From Trachythela sp. YZ-2020 (lineage: Eukaryota > Cnidaria > Anthozoa > Malacalcyonacea > Clavulariidae): DNA of 64,000 nucleotides. Of this stretch, positions 1 to 11,617 are shown piece after piece. Position 1 is the first letter of the stretch. Every line of letters begins with the position of its first letter. The translations under genes were made by a program, and so were the position numbers. A model generated the notes under the pieces. It was not told the origin of the DNA. It saw only the letters and a list, made by a program, of their open reading frames with translations, and made no database searches. The stretch is from assembly GCA_016169945.1 (NCBI GenBank), contig JADLSH010000387.1, positions 1,426,001-1,490,000 on the forward strand, in the 5' to 3' direction.

Positions 1-587
1 CGCGTCTGAGCTTTACCGCGCGTCAATGGAGTCGACTTGTAGCAAGTCTAGTCTGAGGCCATTAACTACAGACAACTTCAACTCTACTGCATGGCAAGTA
101 AATTTTAGGTGGTTCTCGTCCTAATTTATAATATGCGTTTAACTTACAACACACAATTTGAGTACATTTTCGTTGTTTTATTGTTTCATGACGACTTTTA
201 ATGCAACAGCTGTCCCTAAGTAGTTATACCTGTGAAATTATAGTTCTTACCAAATTGGTGGTGTATAAGTATTTCATACATGCCCAAAATAAGGATTGCT
301 GCATGAGAAGATACTGATGAAGATAGCCATACAAAAACTTAATAGCAGTCTCGTGGTTTTAACCCACAGGCCACAGAGACCTTTCATAATCGAAATCTGT
401 TGGGAAAATATATTTTAAATACACATTTACACACACAGCCTGTCAGGCTAACCGTGTGTTCGTTCAACATAAAATTTTCGGTCTTATTTTGAAATCCAAA
501 AATATTATACGACAAATTCTACATAGGCATTAGGCACCATTGACTCTATGGGTAAACTAGTTATAATTAAGTAAATACATATCTTAC

Positions 588-665
588 AGATGTTGCAGAT
601 TTCCCAGATCCTCCAAAAGCTTTGGCCAATTCTGAATCAGCAGACCAGGATTGGTTGAAATATCA
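588..665 (-). CDS. LRR exon (78 bp), last one seen
   Basis: The exon is bounded by an acceptor (tttacag) at 666-672 and a donor (gtaagat) at 581-587 on the minus strand. It reads DISTNPGLLIQNWPKLL and then EDLGNLQHL, a 26-residue leucine-rich repeat in phase 2-2. It is slightly longer than its 72-bp neighbours and degenerate in the N position. It is the most 3' exon I can identify before the window ends. Confidence 0.7.
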
Positions 666-1329
666 CTGTAAAATGTTACGATATTAATCAATAAACCTTT
701 ATGACACTACAGCATGTAGGCTATTTGCGATTGTGAATTTAGCCTAGCTATAGACGAGGTCTAAGATTCCCGTCACACTCCTATGGCTATACAGTTAATA
801 TTCTCTTCTTTTGTACTATATATATATTGTATAATATGAATGTATATTTCTATATTGATAAAATCGTCAAGAGAATTAGTAACCTTAATTTGTCGTGCTA
901 ACCTTGCATCGGCAATCCGGCATTTTTCGATAATATCACGAAGAATTCGAAATGACGGCAATCACTGATCGGGCGTTAATACTCTTCTTAATTTTAGCAA
1001 TATTTTACCAGACAAATGTTCTCCTTATATACTGGGATAGTCATGTAAACGGGAAAGGAAAACGTACGAAGAAGTTAAAAATTAGTCTGTTACCGGTTTT
1101 AATATTCAAAAGTTATGTCCTATGAATTATTCTGACGTAATATTTCTGTCTATATATACACTTAGTGAACACAGAATGTTGCGAAAACTATAATTTTCTG
1201 ACAACAACGACAACGACAATTAACGACAACAACAAAAATTGCTAGTTTAAACGTTTTCGGTTTGTAACGCGATCTGATCGACGCTTCCACAATTATACAT
1301 TATTTAAGTATTCATCAATATTTACTTAC

Positions 1330-1401
1330 AGTAACTGCACAGTTTTTAAATTTTGGAAGAAGCTGTCAGGAAATGAAAAAAACCTGTTGTCTCTTATCGA
1401 C
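1330..1401 (-). CDS. LRR exon (72 bp)
   Basis: The exon is exactly 72 bp, phase 2-2, with acceptor tttag and donor gtaagt. It encodes SIRDNRFFSFPDSFFQNL followed by KTVQL, a canonical 24-residue LRR with the LxxNxFxxxPxxxFxxLxxxxL spacing. Exon length and phase match the other LRR exons of this gene. Confidence 0.82.
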
Positions 1402-1563
1402 CTAAATTGAAAGATATTCAGTTTGTACTAGTTTTGACAAAGGTGCATGTATGCAACAAATATATAGATATATTACATGACCTTTATGAAAGTTCGGGCT
1501 GAATTTAGGTGTAACTTGTGATTCCAGGTATTCAACACTATCATGCATACAGTATATACTTAC

Positions 1564-1635
1564 ATATTTTTTAGGTTCTTTAGAGGCTCGAAGATTTTCC
1601 CAGGAAAACTCGTTAATCCATTTTCAGAAAGATCC
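1564..1635 (-). CDS. LRR exon (72 bp)
   Basis: A 72-bp exon, phase 2-2, acceptor tttaag, donor gtaagt. It encodes DLSENGLTSFPGKIFEPL then KNLKN, a clear LRR of the LxxNxLxxFPxxxFxxLxxLxx type. The overlapping plus-strand and minus-strand open frames here are shadows of this exon. Confidence 0.85.
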
Positions 1636-2490
1636 CTTAAAAATAGGAATGAAAAACATACAGTGTATAATGCAGAGTATAGGAAGTTGTTCAGAAAAAC
1701 CAACGAGAACAAGTTTCAGCCAACGAAACATAGACTTGAATTCGTAATTTCCGTCTATAAACATTCGCTTGTTTGATTGTTCCCTGAATTGAGAGATATA
1801 TCGAAGTATTAAAAAGCCCTCAAATGCAAACGGACCAATTAATTTAGCACCAATCATTTTAGGAAATACGGGAAAAAGGTATTTAAATTAAGTACAAAAG
1901 AATAGGGAAGGACAATCATTAGAATCAGTTAGAATCTAGTCAGGCAATTATATTGCTGGGACAAATTCGCTAGTCTATTATTATACTTTATGTCAAGTAG
2001 ACAGAAGTAGTGTATCTATATAATACTCTTAATTATTCGGGATTTGGCTCGAAAGAACGAAAACCATCCACCAAAACCATTAACTTACTGCAAATCGGAC
2101 GAATCTTTATCTATCTTACTCAATTATAGATCAAAACGATCATTCATCCACCCACCTATACCTACCTATAACCCAGATGGCCAGAGTTACATGGAATATC
2201 GAATAAAAATGAGTGTGAAACATTTTGTGTATGGCGAGTACTATAGATGATAATATATGTTGTTTCCAGGTAAATCATTAAGTACAACCGTTTAGTAATA
2301 TCTAATTAAATTATTTAGTCACTCCAACGTAACGTAGAAGGCTCCGATCTGGTCCATGCATGCAAGATATGCCCTCCTCGTGCATTAATTTTGTCCCGCA
2401 GCTCCACGCATACTTCTAGAATTTTAAAGCCAAAATGCAGCAATAATTTTATGATCGTCTATTTTAAACAAATTTACATTTTACACTTAC

Positions 2491-2550
2491 AAACTTTCCA
2501 GTTTTTTCAAACCATCGAACCAGTTTGCCTGTTTCAATTGAACCTGTCCA
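2491..2550 (-). CDS. Short LRR exon (60 bp)
   Basis: Acceptor ggtcag and donor gtaagt enclose 60 bp in phase 2-2. The translation GQVQLKQANWFDGLKKLESL keeps the distal half of an LRR (WFxGLxxLxxL) but lacks the first four residues of the usual repeat. It may be a genuine short repeat or one that has lost its original acceptor. Confidence 0.6.
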
Positions 2551-2768
2551 CTGACCAAAGATAAATGAGATATTACAAATTATACAGCAACTCTTTAAAG
2601 AATTAGTGTCACACATGTGCATTGTGGGCTCAAATTCACCTTGGCCAGGGATTCCGGAACCATGGGAGCAATAGGTGCAAGTGCACCCCTTACCTTTTGT
2701 ATTCACAACTTTTTGGGTGCAAAGCATGCGGGTGCAGACTATGGGTGCAACGGGTTCACAGAAGATTC

Positions 2769-3316
2769 AAAGTGGATCAATACAGTTTTCAAAAATTCAG
2801 GTCAAAAATTTGATCTTTCTACTTCCAGCTTATGTTAGTTTTAGTAACACATAGTTCGTTGCTATGGCAACATACACGTACGAAATTCACTCCAAAGTAG
2901 GCCTCGTGTAGCAGGAAAAGAAGCACGGTGACCCCAAATTTTTTTCCTGCATTATTTTACTTGCAAGACAGACTAACAATAAGCAAAATATTTTGGTATT
3001 ACAAAATTATTTTATTTTTGGTATAATGAAAGATTTTTGCGATGCAACACAGCATGCAAAACAAGGTCAACGGACAAAATTAATAAGATATGGCGCATTG
3101 TTTTCAAAAATGGATTTTTTTAATGACGTCAGTAATTGAGAAGGAAAACGGTACATAATGGCGCGAGCAACTGCTCACGTCAGGTCATTTTGGAAGTTCT
3201 TTCGTTAATATTCCTGCGCGCAGAAATGGTCACGCGGGTTTGTACATATAGTATGAAGTTTTGTTTTCGCGATTCTTGAATAGGGTTTTTGTGATTACTA
3301 TATCGAGCCACCTTAA
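2769..3316. mobile_element. TTAA-ended MITE, copy 1
   Basis: A non-coding repeat of about 550 bp shared with 7955-8098 (reverse orientation) and with 10192-11617. Its right end is TATCGAGCCACCTTAA. The left end is degenerate (AAGTGGATCAATACAG, against AAGGTGGCTAGATACAG in other copies). It lies in an intron of the LRR gene. The matching ends and the TTAA at the border suggest a piggyBac-type or other TTAA-targeting DNA transposon; no transposase is present. Confidence 0.65.
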
Positions 3317-5158
3317 CACGAACAGATTTACTACGAACAGATTACTTACGTAAACCATTTATCGTAACTCGTTTGATTTTAAATTATGTTATTTATTTAT
3401 TTAACTTCGTTATAAGTAGGTAAGTGCCCTTTGACTTTTGTTTGTGCCCTTTTGTTAAAAAATATACCGTTTTTGATACAAATCGCACCCCTTGTTCTCA
3501 GCCATTTTATAGGACGGTACACTTCAAGAAGTTTGTTTGTATCCGTCATGAGAAGTCTTGCTTCTTTTAACTGACTTTTATTTAAAATGTACCAAAAAGT
3601 ATTTTTATCTCTACTTGTTGCTATATTGGGACAAAATGTATCAAAAAGTATTGTCTATTGATATCGTTATTTGTAGCTCCTTAGGCTTAGACATTCACTA
3701 GCAGTATATGCATGCATACTTGAATTATGCAGGCCTTCATTGCCCTTCTACGAAGTGTTTGAGTAAATACTCACGAATTTATCAATTGGACACTTTATAC
3801 TCACTTCAGTTCCTTTATGATGTATTTCAGGTTATTGTGCTTTAAATTCCTGATAGAAAAATAATATGTAGCAGATTAGATAAACTGTTTTTAAACAAAA
3901 CTCTGCCGGGGGGAGAGTATCTGAAATGGCCTTTCATGCATTCTGGGAAAGGTTTACATATAAAATCATCAACGTTTCAAAATCTTAACCACCCTTAACG
4001 TAATGTCATGTAACGGAAAATTATTGACAATATACAATAACAATATATGTGTACAATAACCTTTAACTGAGGAATAACCTTTAACTGAGGCAATAGCCTT
4101 AGTGCCTCCATCTATACTCAGCTTTCAAAGTTGAAAGAGCTTTAACCCTCTCCCCCCTGGTTCCACCGCTTGTTTAATTTGGGGAAAGTTTGGGCTCATG
4201 CGGATTGAAAGTTTCGTGGAGATCAATTTGGCCACAATTAACAAAGTGAAAAGTTTTCATTACCATTTCAATGCAATATACGGCGTGTAATAATATCGGT
4301 ATGAGCAATGATACGAGTTTTGCCACAAAATCGTCGCATGCATGGAAGTTTGGATGTGTTTGAAAAGGGAGTGAGTCCACTGCATGCATGTGAAGTCATT
4401 TCATGCAAAGCCTGCATGGGTCCATTTGCATTGATCGCAACTTTCGTGAGCTGATCATGTTCGACGACGTGAATTGCTCTGGATCTTGGTGTTCTGTGTC
4501 CACCATTCCAATCAGCCTGTTTTATGCCAATGAGCACAGTCTAGCTGTGTGTATGAAATCGTTCAAATATATATTCTTATAGTGCTGCTTTTTGTTCAGT
4601 CCTCATGCATAGGCCATAGCAACAAAAAGGCGACAACGCTTGAACTATAGCTATTGTCCATTGATATCGTTTAATATGTTTAACATACGTATGAAAGTGC
4701 TAGAATATTCGAATAACTTCTATAATCTAACTTGCCTGTTGCCGAAGTGCATGACTGTATATCCACGAATATTGCATATGCATGCTAGCTATGACAAATA
4801 GGGTACATAATACATAATATAATACTAAAAAGTATAAAAAGTATAAAACTGTGACCGTTGTTATATGAGTAACGCATACATTCAGCATGTTAGGCTTCGA
4901 ATATACATGGCCCTTCACTCGCCTTAGTAAGTGACTAATGTATAACGCAAAATAGCTGAGGCCAACTTGTTGCATGCATGGTTAAGAAATATACCTGCAT
5001 GAATCTCTTAGTTCATGTAAGATTAATATATGGAAATGCAACGTCGGGGTTCCGTAACTGAAAATTACACGGTGGACCGAGTCTCGCAACAGCCTTTGGT
5101 GGCTCTATAAGTAATATTAATATACGGTATTTTAAATTGAGCCATTAGTGTTACTTAC
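3317..5158. other. Intronic DNA, no gene seen
   Basis: AT-rich intron sequence between LRR exons. The unit ATAACCTTTAACTGAGG occurs twice in tandem near 4058-4092. No exon with convincing splice sites and LRR pattern was found, although a diverged exon could be missed by eye. Confidence 0.5.
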
Positions 5159-5227
5159 AGTACAATCAGGTTTTCTATTTGAAAGACGCCATCGTAAAGC
5201 CAAGATAGGCCATTTCCAGATAAATCC
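5159..5227 (-). CDS. LRR exon (69 bp)
   Basis: Acceptor tttccag and donor gtaagt enclose 69 bp, phase 2-2. The translation DLSGNGLSWLYDGVFQIENL then IV is a 23-residue LRR with a strong LSGNGLxxLxxxxF core. It fits directly in frame with the flanking LRR exons. Confidence 0.85.
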
Positions 5228-6004
5228 CTGGAAATAAACGCAAAATCAGATATTTTAGGCTGCTTTGATATTAAAGCATTAGGATGCTTAGATGGGATTT
5301 ATTGTGTTATACCCACATCCTGGTATAGAGATCGAAAAAAGTATAGTGATGTTTCAAGTATAATGACAACAATAATCGATGCTATAATAGCCAAAGAGCA
5401 GGTTTTACTGGGTTTACAGATAAGAAATAGCAGGTATGTGCTTTGGTATTGTACGTAATTCTCTAACGTTCTGCCAAATTTGGTACATTTTGTACCTCGT
5501 CACCTGTGTTATTATGTCAGTTTAACTTCACCAATTTTTGTACTTGATGTTTCACGCGCCATCATATCTGCATGACAGTAATCTACCTAATATTCTGACA
5601 TTATTATCAAACCACTCATGAATGGTTCATGCCTATTTTAGATATGAAGACCAAAGACCGCGAAAGCATCTCAAAAGTAGGGGGACACCGCCTAATAGGG
5701 GCACATATCAGTGGTATATTGGGGGGAGGAATAATCCTGATGGTACAATATAAGGAACAAGCATTGTATGTGGGTCCGACGGGATTCCCTTGATTTATAA
5801 GGTCGATCTCTGCAATACCATTTCCTGTAATGTGAGGCAAGTGACCTTTTTACGTAATCTAAACAGTTATAAGCACATGGATTTTGCACATTGATTGGAA
5901 AAGGCACTTTCAAACCAGAAAAAAGGGCACTTTAGGCACTTTCCATTTTTTGGTATGTCACAAATAGGGGGCTGGGAACGTTATGTAAGCAGAGTATAGT
6001 TGAC

Positions 6005-6633
6005 CAGTGAACTCCATAAATTTTTAATATCTGGAACGATAACATTCAATCATTCAGGCGGAAAAAAGTGAAGCCTAAATCCCAGTCCTTCACGCGGTCC
6101 GTACGTCAGTTTCAGTCCCCTTTCACGTATCACTACGCGGTTCGTACGTCAGTTTCAGTCCCCCACAACTTATTTACTGCGCGGTCCGTACGTAAACTCT
6201 ATTTTTGTATTATTTGTTTGAAAAAAACAACAGTCTTTTTGCAAATCAAAGTAGTTTCTCATTTGTAACTGGCTAAAAAAGATCACAGAAGGAAAACTAG
6301 GAGGAAAACATATCTTTGTCACTGAAGTAAGTTAATTAAAGCAAGTTTTCTCAGTGTTTTGTTCAAACAGCGAAAATATTTTGTTTTTTGTCAGTCGTAT
6401 AAGGCGTATAAGCTAGTTTGTGCAAAATGTTTATGAGAGCCATGAAAATATGGGATAAGATAAGCTATCGTGCAGGTTTTAACAGCTATTCAAGTTTTTT
6501 TTCTATTTTCGTGAACTTATTTTGAACTTTGGCCGTTGTGAAATCAATCACGTTTGATGGCGTAGGCACTGTTATTTTGGCTTCACTTTTCACCCGCCAG
6601 TTATCGTTCCAGGTAACCAAATTGAGTTCACTG
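6005..6633. mobile_element. hAT-type MITE with 8-bp target duplication
   Basis: The element starts CAGTGAACTC and ends GAGTTCACTG. Inside these ends a second pair of inverted blocks matches (TGGAACGATAAC near 6031 and GTTATCGTTCCA near 6600). The eight flanking bases are TAGTTGAC on the left and TAGTGGAC on the right, a duplication with one mismatch. CAGTG termini and 8-bp duplications are hAT hallmarks. No transposase is encoded; the 66-codon plus-strand frame inside is not a gene. Confidence 0.75.
6091..6195 (+). repeat. Three direct repeats inside the hAT MITE
   Basis: The unit CGCGGTCCGTACGTCAGTTT occurs near 6093, 6136 (one change) and 6179 (truncated after CGTACGT). The spacing is about 43 bp. 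Such subterminal repeats may have been transposase-binding sites, which is inference. Confidence 0.6.
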
Positions 6634-7486
6634 TAGTGGACACATAAAATTCAAGATGGCGACCGTACTAATAACTAAAATAAGGATGCAGGACTGCAGG
6701 AGCGTCTTCGTATGTGAGAAAATGTCCAAATTCAACTATAAAATGTGAGAAAATGTTAAAAAGAAAAAATTTGCATTCGTTTTTAAAATCAGTCTAGTGT
6801 TCATGTTTATGTAATAAAGTTGTCTTGTTTAAAATATACGATTTAATCACATGGAGAATTTAACGCATATAAATTCCTTTGCTTTATAAAAGTCTATTTT
6901 TGACTCCTATATATAAAGTATAGCAATACAAAATTTGACCCATTGATGAAGTATGTTTAACTAAAAATTTATTAATAACTGGATGTGTTACAGAGGCATT
7001 GAGTTTTGCGTAATATAGGCATACAAACATCTGACCACTGACCAGTTGAGAAACATTGTTGCGAGAGTTTTTACTCACGTAAGCATGCCACAGTATGTCC
7101 TGAACATATACTACTGATTTAATCTTTAACGTAATAAAGATAGACCAAGATAAACATAACCAAGTTAAACATCAGACTGTTCTCTCCCCATATAGTCCCA
7201 GCGACTGAACGCTCAATATAGAGCGTCTTGTTTATATTCGGGATGGGAACGAAAAAAAGGACGTGCAAACGTGAAAGCGAAGTTCCTGCTGACGCTGCTC
7301 TGATGTTTCAAATCCTCTTTATAACTTAGTAATGCAAGCCATTTCCATGTTCAGCTTGACGTCGCATTCGCGTGCTATCTCAAATTCTGTAGATACTAGC
7401 CACCGATTGTATCCCATAGCAGTGCAACTCTTCAACCGATAGCCTCTAATATGGTTTCATTTATGTACAATTGTTGAAATACTTAC
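6634..7486. other. Intronic DNA, no gene seen
   Basis: AT-rich intron between two LRR exons. No exon, repeat with clear ends, or RNA gene was recognised. Confidence 0.5.
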
Positions 7487-7561
7487 AAATTTTCCAGATT
7501 CTTGAAGAATTTCAAAGAGGTGTCTTGTATCCATCTAATCTTGTTACCTTTTAGATTAATT
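7487..7561 (-). CDS. LRR exon (75 bp), first after the N-cap
   Basis: Acceptor tatcacag and donor gtaagt enclose 75 bp in phase 2-2. The exon reads INLKGNKIRWIQDTSLKFF then KNLEN, a 25-residue LRR. Its first codon is completed by the two bases that end the N-cap exon at 7800, so the two modules join in frame (cap ...FRT, repeat INLKGN...). Confidence 0.85.
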
Positions 7562-7799
7562 CTGTGATAGAGCAAAAATGATCAAGATTATAATTAAAAC
7601 ATTTCCATATTGAACTTATATAATGTTTACTCCTTTTTATGCTACATATGGCAACATTGGGGGTGGAGGGGCCTTGCCCCCTCCCAGTTTATATGTTAAA
7701 AAGGCCAATAAAGGCCCTGCTGTTTGCATTTCCCAACAAGTTTAAACATTACGCCACTTTCCCAACGGGAATTTTCTTGCCTCATACGCGGGTACGTAC

Positions 7800-7911
7800 G
7801 TTCTAAACTTTGTATCGTTCTTATCCTGCCAAGGTAAATTATGTAGTTCCTTCTTTTCACAATTAATCTCGTCCCCGTTTTTTCGTTTACAAGCTTTGGT
7901 CATTTCTTCTC
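7800..7911 (-). CDS. LRR N-terminal cap (LRRNT) exon
   Basis: A 112-bp exon with acceptor aattgcag and donor gtacgt, entering in phase 1 and leaving in phase 2. The translation contains ACKRKNGDEINCEKKELHNL then PWQDKNDTKFRT. The pattern Cys...Cys-x-x-x-x-Leu-x-x-Leu-Pro followed by a TKF-like segment is that of an LRR N-cap that shields the first repeat. It follows the SRCR exon and precedes the second LRR block, so the protein appears to start a second solenoid after the SRCR domain. Both junction phases fit, which is good evidence that the exon is real despite its short length. Confidence 0.75.
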
Positions 7912-7954
7912 CTGCAATTAATATTGTAGGAATATATTATAGGAACTATATGTT

Positions 7955-8098
7955 ACTAAAACTAACATAACTTGAAAGTAGAAACATCAAAATATATGAA
8001 AACTCCGATGTCTGGTGAATAAGACCTAAAAAATACGAAGTTTAAAATTTCAAAAGGTTGTACGCTAGAATTTTTGAGAACTGTCTCGAGCCACCTTA
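7955..8098 (-). mobile_element. TTAA-ended MITE fragment, copy 2
   Basis: The reverse complement of this stretch matches the left part of the 10192-11617 element, including the end TTAAGGTGGCTCGAGACAG. Only about 145 bp of the left end survive. The Harbinger-like MITE that starts at 8099 abuts its terminal TTAA. Confidence 0.6.
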
Positions 8099-8405
8099 AG
8101 GCCATATTACACGAGGCAATTCTTGCTGCAACTTGCAACGCAATTTCAGACACAGAGCGATGTTACATAAAAACTATATTCGCAGAAAAATTGTAAGCAT
8201 GAATCTCGTTTTACTTTGCAGATATTTTTTGCTAAACATGCTCAAAAGGTAACAAAGAAATGAATGAGAATAACAATATCGGTGAAGTGAAACGCAGGCA
8301 ATGTTCGTTATATTTTTGTGCGTACATTTCTACATCACATCGCTCTGTGTCCGAAATTGCGTTGCAAGTTGCAGCAAAAATTGCCCTGTGTAACATGCAT
8401 GGCCT
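8099..8405. mobile_element. Harbinger-like MITE with TTA duplication
   Basis: The ends are long inverted repeats: AGGCCATATTACACGAGGCA on the left and the complement of TTGCCCTGTGTAACATGCATGGCCT on the right. The arms continue through GCAACTTGCAACGCAATTTC and GACACAGAGCGATG for about 65 bp. TTA lies immediately outside both ends. Three-base TTA or TAA duplications are typical of PIF/Harbinger. Related ends occur at 53900-54091. Confidence 0.75.
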
Positions 8406-9339
8406 TTAGTTGCGTTTTACTAGTTCCATTTTAATTATGCAACTGTAACTAGTACCCAAAACAAGAATGTTCTTTAAAATTTGAGATCGTCGTCGTGCAA
8501 TCATCCGGATTATTTTGAATTACCCAACGAGTACGCGACCGAAGGGTGTGGAATTTCCTTGGTATTCTGCATTCCTCCTATACAGGCAATTCAATCAATT
8601 AATAACGTTCTCCTCTCAAGAACAAAATTCACAGCCGCAAAACATCGATCTCCAATCGCAAAAAGCATAATGTGATCTCAAAGCGCGAAACGCATAATGA
8701 GACATGCTAATTAGGTATATGTCTGGTATTTATGCTAATCAAGTGAATTTAAGAGATGTATCTGCCTGGAATTTGCTTGTAATTTGCCGTAATAAAGCAT
8801 TCCAAAGTAATTTGTTAGTGTTAACTAATAAGCCAGTCCAGAGCACGAAACATTTATGTCTCCATGGCGACATTCATGCTCGAATACATATATGCATTGT
8901 GCTTTTCGCGATTAGAGGTCGAGTTTTTGTGGCTTTGACTTGTGACTTTGAAAGGACATCTTTAACTGAATTAGCTGTATATACGTACAGAAAAAGTGGC
9001 TTGTTAGCATACATAATAAAGGAATTTATAATAGATCCTGCACCCCTGCATAATCTGTTTGAAAACAATGAAAAAGAAGAACTTACAAGGGGAAATTAAA
9101 TCAACCGTGAATTAAATCAGGAGGAAAGTCTTGTGTGAAAGAAGTCCTAATGAACACAACTGCCCCAACTGGCAACGGACCAGAAATCTAACCGAAATTT
9201 TCCTCCTATATTAGGGTAAAGTACCGACCGACGAACGGACGGACAGACCCTTATAGAGACGCGAGCAAACGTCTAAAAATATAAGCCTTGGTATTTATCA
9301 TTCACAGGAGTAAACTGGATATTACGTAATGCTTCTTAC
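8406..9339. other. Intronic DNA, no gene seen
   Basis: Intron between the SRCR and LRRNT exons. A plus-strand open frame of 131 codons (8704-9099) overlaps a minus-strand frame, has no recognised domain and no convincing splice sites, and is not called as a gene. Confidence 0.5.
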
Positions 9340-9684
9340 CAGGAGTCTTGCATCTAACACCAACACCAGCAGCGGCATCAGTTGGATTTGATCTCATTCT
9401 GCATCGGAAGATTGAGTACTCAGAGCCATTGCATGTTTTTTTCCACTGGTATCCGCTTTTATCGTCTTCAGGGAAAATTGTTTCACGCAGGAACTTTCTT
9501 CTCGGATAATTTTCCGCAGTTATGAATTCCAACGCTTTTTCGTGTCCGGTTTCTTTGCAAACCACATTTGCATCCTCCATAGTCCATTCAACACTCTTCA
9601 ATTTTTGCCACTCTCTGCCTTCCATATTAACCTCCACCTGTCCCATAAACGTATCATCATTGCCTCCGGAACGAATTCTTACAG
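9340..9684 (-). CDS. SRCR domain exon
   Basis: A 345-bp phase 1-1 exon (acceptor tcctttag, donor gtaaga) that encodes one scavenger-receptor cysteine-rich domain. The opening AVRIRSGGNDDTFMGQVEV matches the VRLxGG...GxVEV start of the fold. Then come EWTMEDANVVCKETGHEKAL (the W-x-x-x-DAxVVCxxLG motif), KKTCNGSEYSIFRC and GVGVRCKT. Four cysteines are visible, at VVC, KTC, FRC and VRC, a reduced set compared with six or eight in typical group A or B domains. SRCR domains bind extracellular ligands. The exon keeps the phase of its neighbours, so it is a shuffled module between two LRR blocks. Confidence 0.88.
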
Positions 9685-9886
9685 CTAAAGGAAAAAAAGA
9701 ACTGTTTTTGGATGATTCTCGTGGTGATCAGACATTGATAGGCTTCGTGGAGAGGGTGAGCTTAATGAACCACGTTGTATTTGTATTACACTGTTACAGG
9801 GTGATTAGGGGTGCATAAATTTGAATCTCAATACCCAGACTAACGTTCATAGATAGGTTCATTGTATTCACACAAAAAATAACATT

Positions 9887-11597
9887 GGAAGAAATAACAG
9901 TAAAAAAGGAGAAATTACCTATACAAAATCATTAGAAAGTATTTGAATGGACGTGTACGGAAGCCGCAAAGTAGCTATAAGAGCTTTCGAGTTGGCGACC
10001 GTTAACATTGTGCTTTTGCAGAATTTCCTTCTTCCAGTCAGCCTGGGGGAAAAAAGTCATTACTCGCCCTAGTGGCGATCTTTTTATAGCATGATAGTGT
10101 AAATTCGCTACAATATCTATTTTTAAATTGACAATCGCCATGCCGCGGTATGGTTATTATGGTAGATTGTTCTCCAAAATGCGTCTAGAATTTAAGGTGG
10201 CTAGATACAGTTTTCAAAAATGCATGTGTTCAACATTTTGAAATTATTAAACTCCATATTTTAAGGTCTTATTCACCAGGTATCAGGGTTTTCGTATATT
10301 TTGATGCTTCTACTTTCAAATTATGTTATTTTTAGTAACACATAATTCATTGCTATGGCAACATAAGCGTACGAATTACGAAATTCACTCCAAAATAGCT
10401 TATCGTCTCGTGTAGTTGGAAAAGAAGCACGGCGACCCCGGTGCATTATTTTACTTGCAAGACAGACTAACAAATAAGCAAAATATAGAAAAAAAATGCC
10501 ATTTTTCTGAAAAAGGTAAAAATGTCGTTTTCTTCGATAAAATATTTTTGGCATCACAGAATCTTTTAATTTTGGTACAATGAAAGATTTTTGCGGTGCA
10601 ATGCAGCATGCAAAATTTGAACATAGGTCATCGGACAAAATAATGACAAAAAGCGAATTGTTTTTCAAAAATGGATTTTTTTAATGACGTCAGCAAATGG
10701 TCACACGGGTTTGTTCATATAGTATGAAGTTTCGTGTTCGCGATTCTTGAATAAGGTTTTTGTGATTGGAAGAAATAATAGTAAAAAAGGAGATATTATC
10801 TATACAGAATTATTAGAAAGTATTTGAATGGACGCGTACGGAAGCCGCAAAGTAGCTATAAGAGCTTTCGAGTTGGCGACCGTTAACATTGTGCTTTTGC
10901 AGAATTTCCTTCTTCCAGTCAGCCTGGGAGCAAAAAGTCATTACTCGCCCTAGTGGCGGTCTTTTTATAGCATGATAGTGTAAATTCGCTACAATATCTA
11001 TTTTTAAATTGACAATCGCCATGCCGCGGTATGGTTATTATGGTAGATTGTTCTCCAAAATGCGTCTAGAATTTAAGGTGGCTAGATACAGTTTTCAAAA
11101 ATTCATGTGTTCAACATTTTGAAATTATTAAACTCCATATTTTAAGGTCTTATTCACCAGGTATCAGGGTTTTCGTATATTTTGATGCTTCTACTTTCAA
11201 ATTATGTTATTTTTAGTAACACATAATTCATTGCTATGGCAACATAAGCGTACGAAATTCACTCCAAAATAGCTTATCGCCTCGTGTAGTTGGAAAAGAA
11301 GCACGGCGACCCCGGTGCATTATTTTACTTGCAAGACAGACTAACAATAAGCAAAATATAAAAAAGTTCTGTAATGCCATTTTTCTGAATCTTTTAATTT
11401 TGGTACAATGAAAGATTTTTGCGGTGCGATGCAGCATGCAAAATTTGAACATATAGGTCATCGGACAAAATAATGACAAAAAGCGAATTGTTTTTCAAAA
11501 ATGGATTTTTTTAATGACGTCAGCAAATGGTCACACGGGTTTGTTCATATAGTATGAAGTTTCGTGTTCGCGATTCTTGAATAAGGTTTTTGTGATT
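9887..11597. repeat. Tandem duplication, unit about 880 bp
   Basis: The segment 9887-10767 is repeated head-to-tail as 10768-11597 with few differences; the second unit is a little shorter because of small deletions. Each unit contains a 69-codon minus-strand open frame (9932-10141 and 10813-11022) and part of the TTAA-ended MITE. The four base differences within the open frame all change the amino acid, so it looks non-coding. The duplication lies in the intron between the Cys-rich and SRCR exons. Confidence 0.85.
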
Positions 11598-11617
11598 ACT
11601 ATATCGAACCACATTAA
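10192..11617. mobile_element. TTAA-ended MITE, copy 3, internally duplicated
   Basis: The left end TTAAGGTGGCTAGATACAG is at 10192 and again, in the second tandem unit, at about 11076. The right end TATCGAACCACATTAA is at 11602-11617. The internal sequence matches copy 1 at 2769-3316. The tandem duplication copied most of the element, so the span contains one complete right end and two left ends. Confidence 0.65.

Noticed and set aside
8704..9099. 131-codon plus-strand ORF as a gene
   Set aside because: It has no recognised domain, an overlapping minus-strand frame, no splice or promoter context, and lies in an intron of the LRR/SRCR gene.
9932..11022. Two 69-codon ORFs (9932-10141 and 10813-11022) as a duplicated small gene
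   Set aside because: All four visible differences between the copies change amino acids, there is no recognised domain, and the ORFs lie in a duplicated intron segment.
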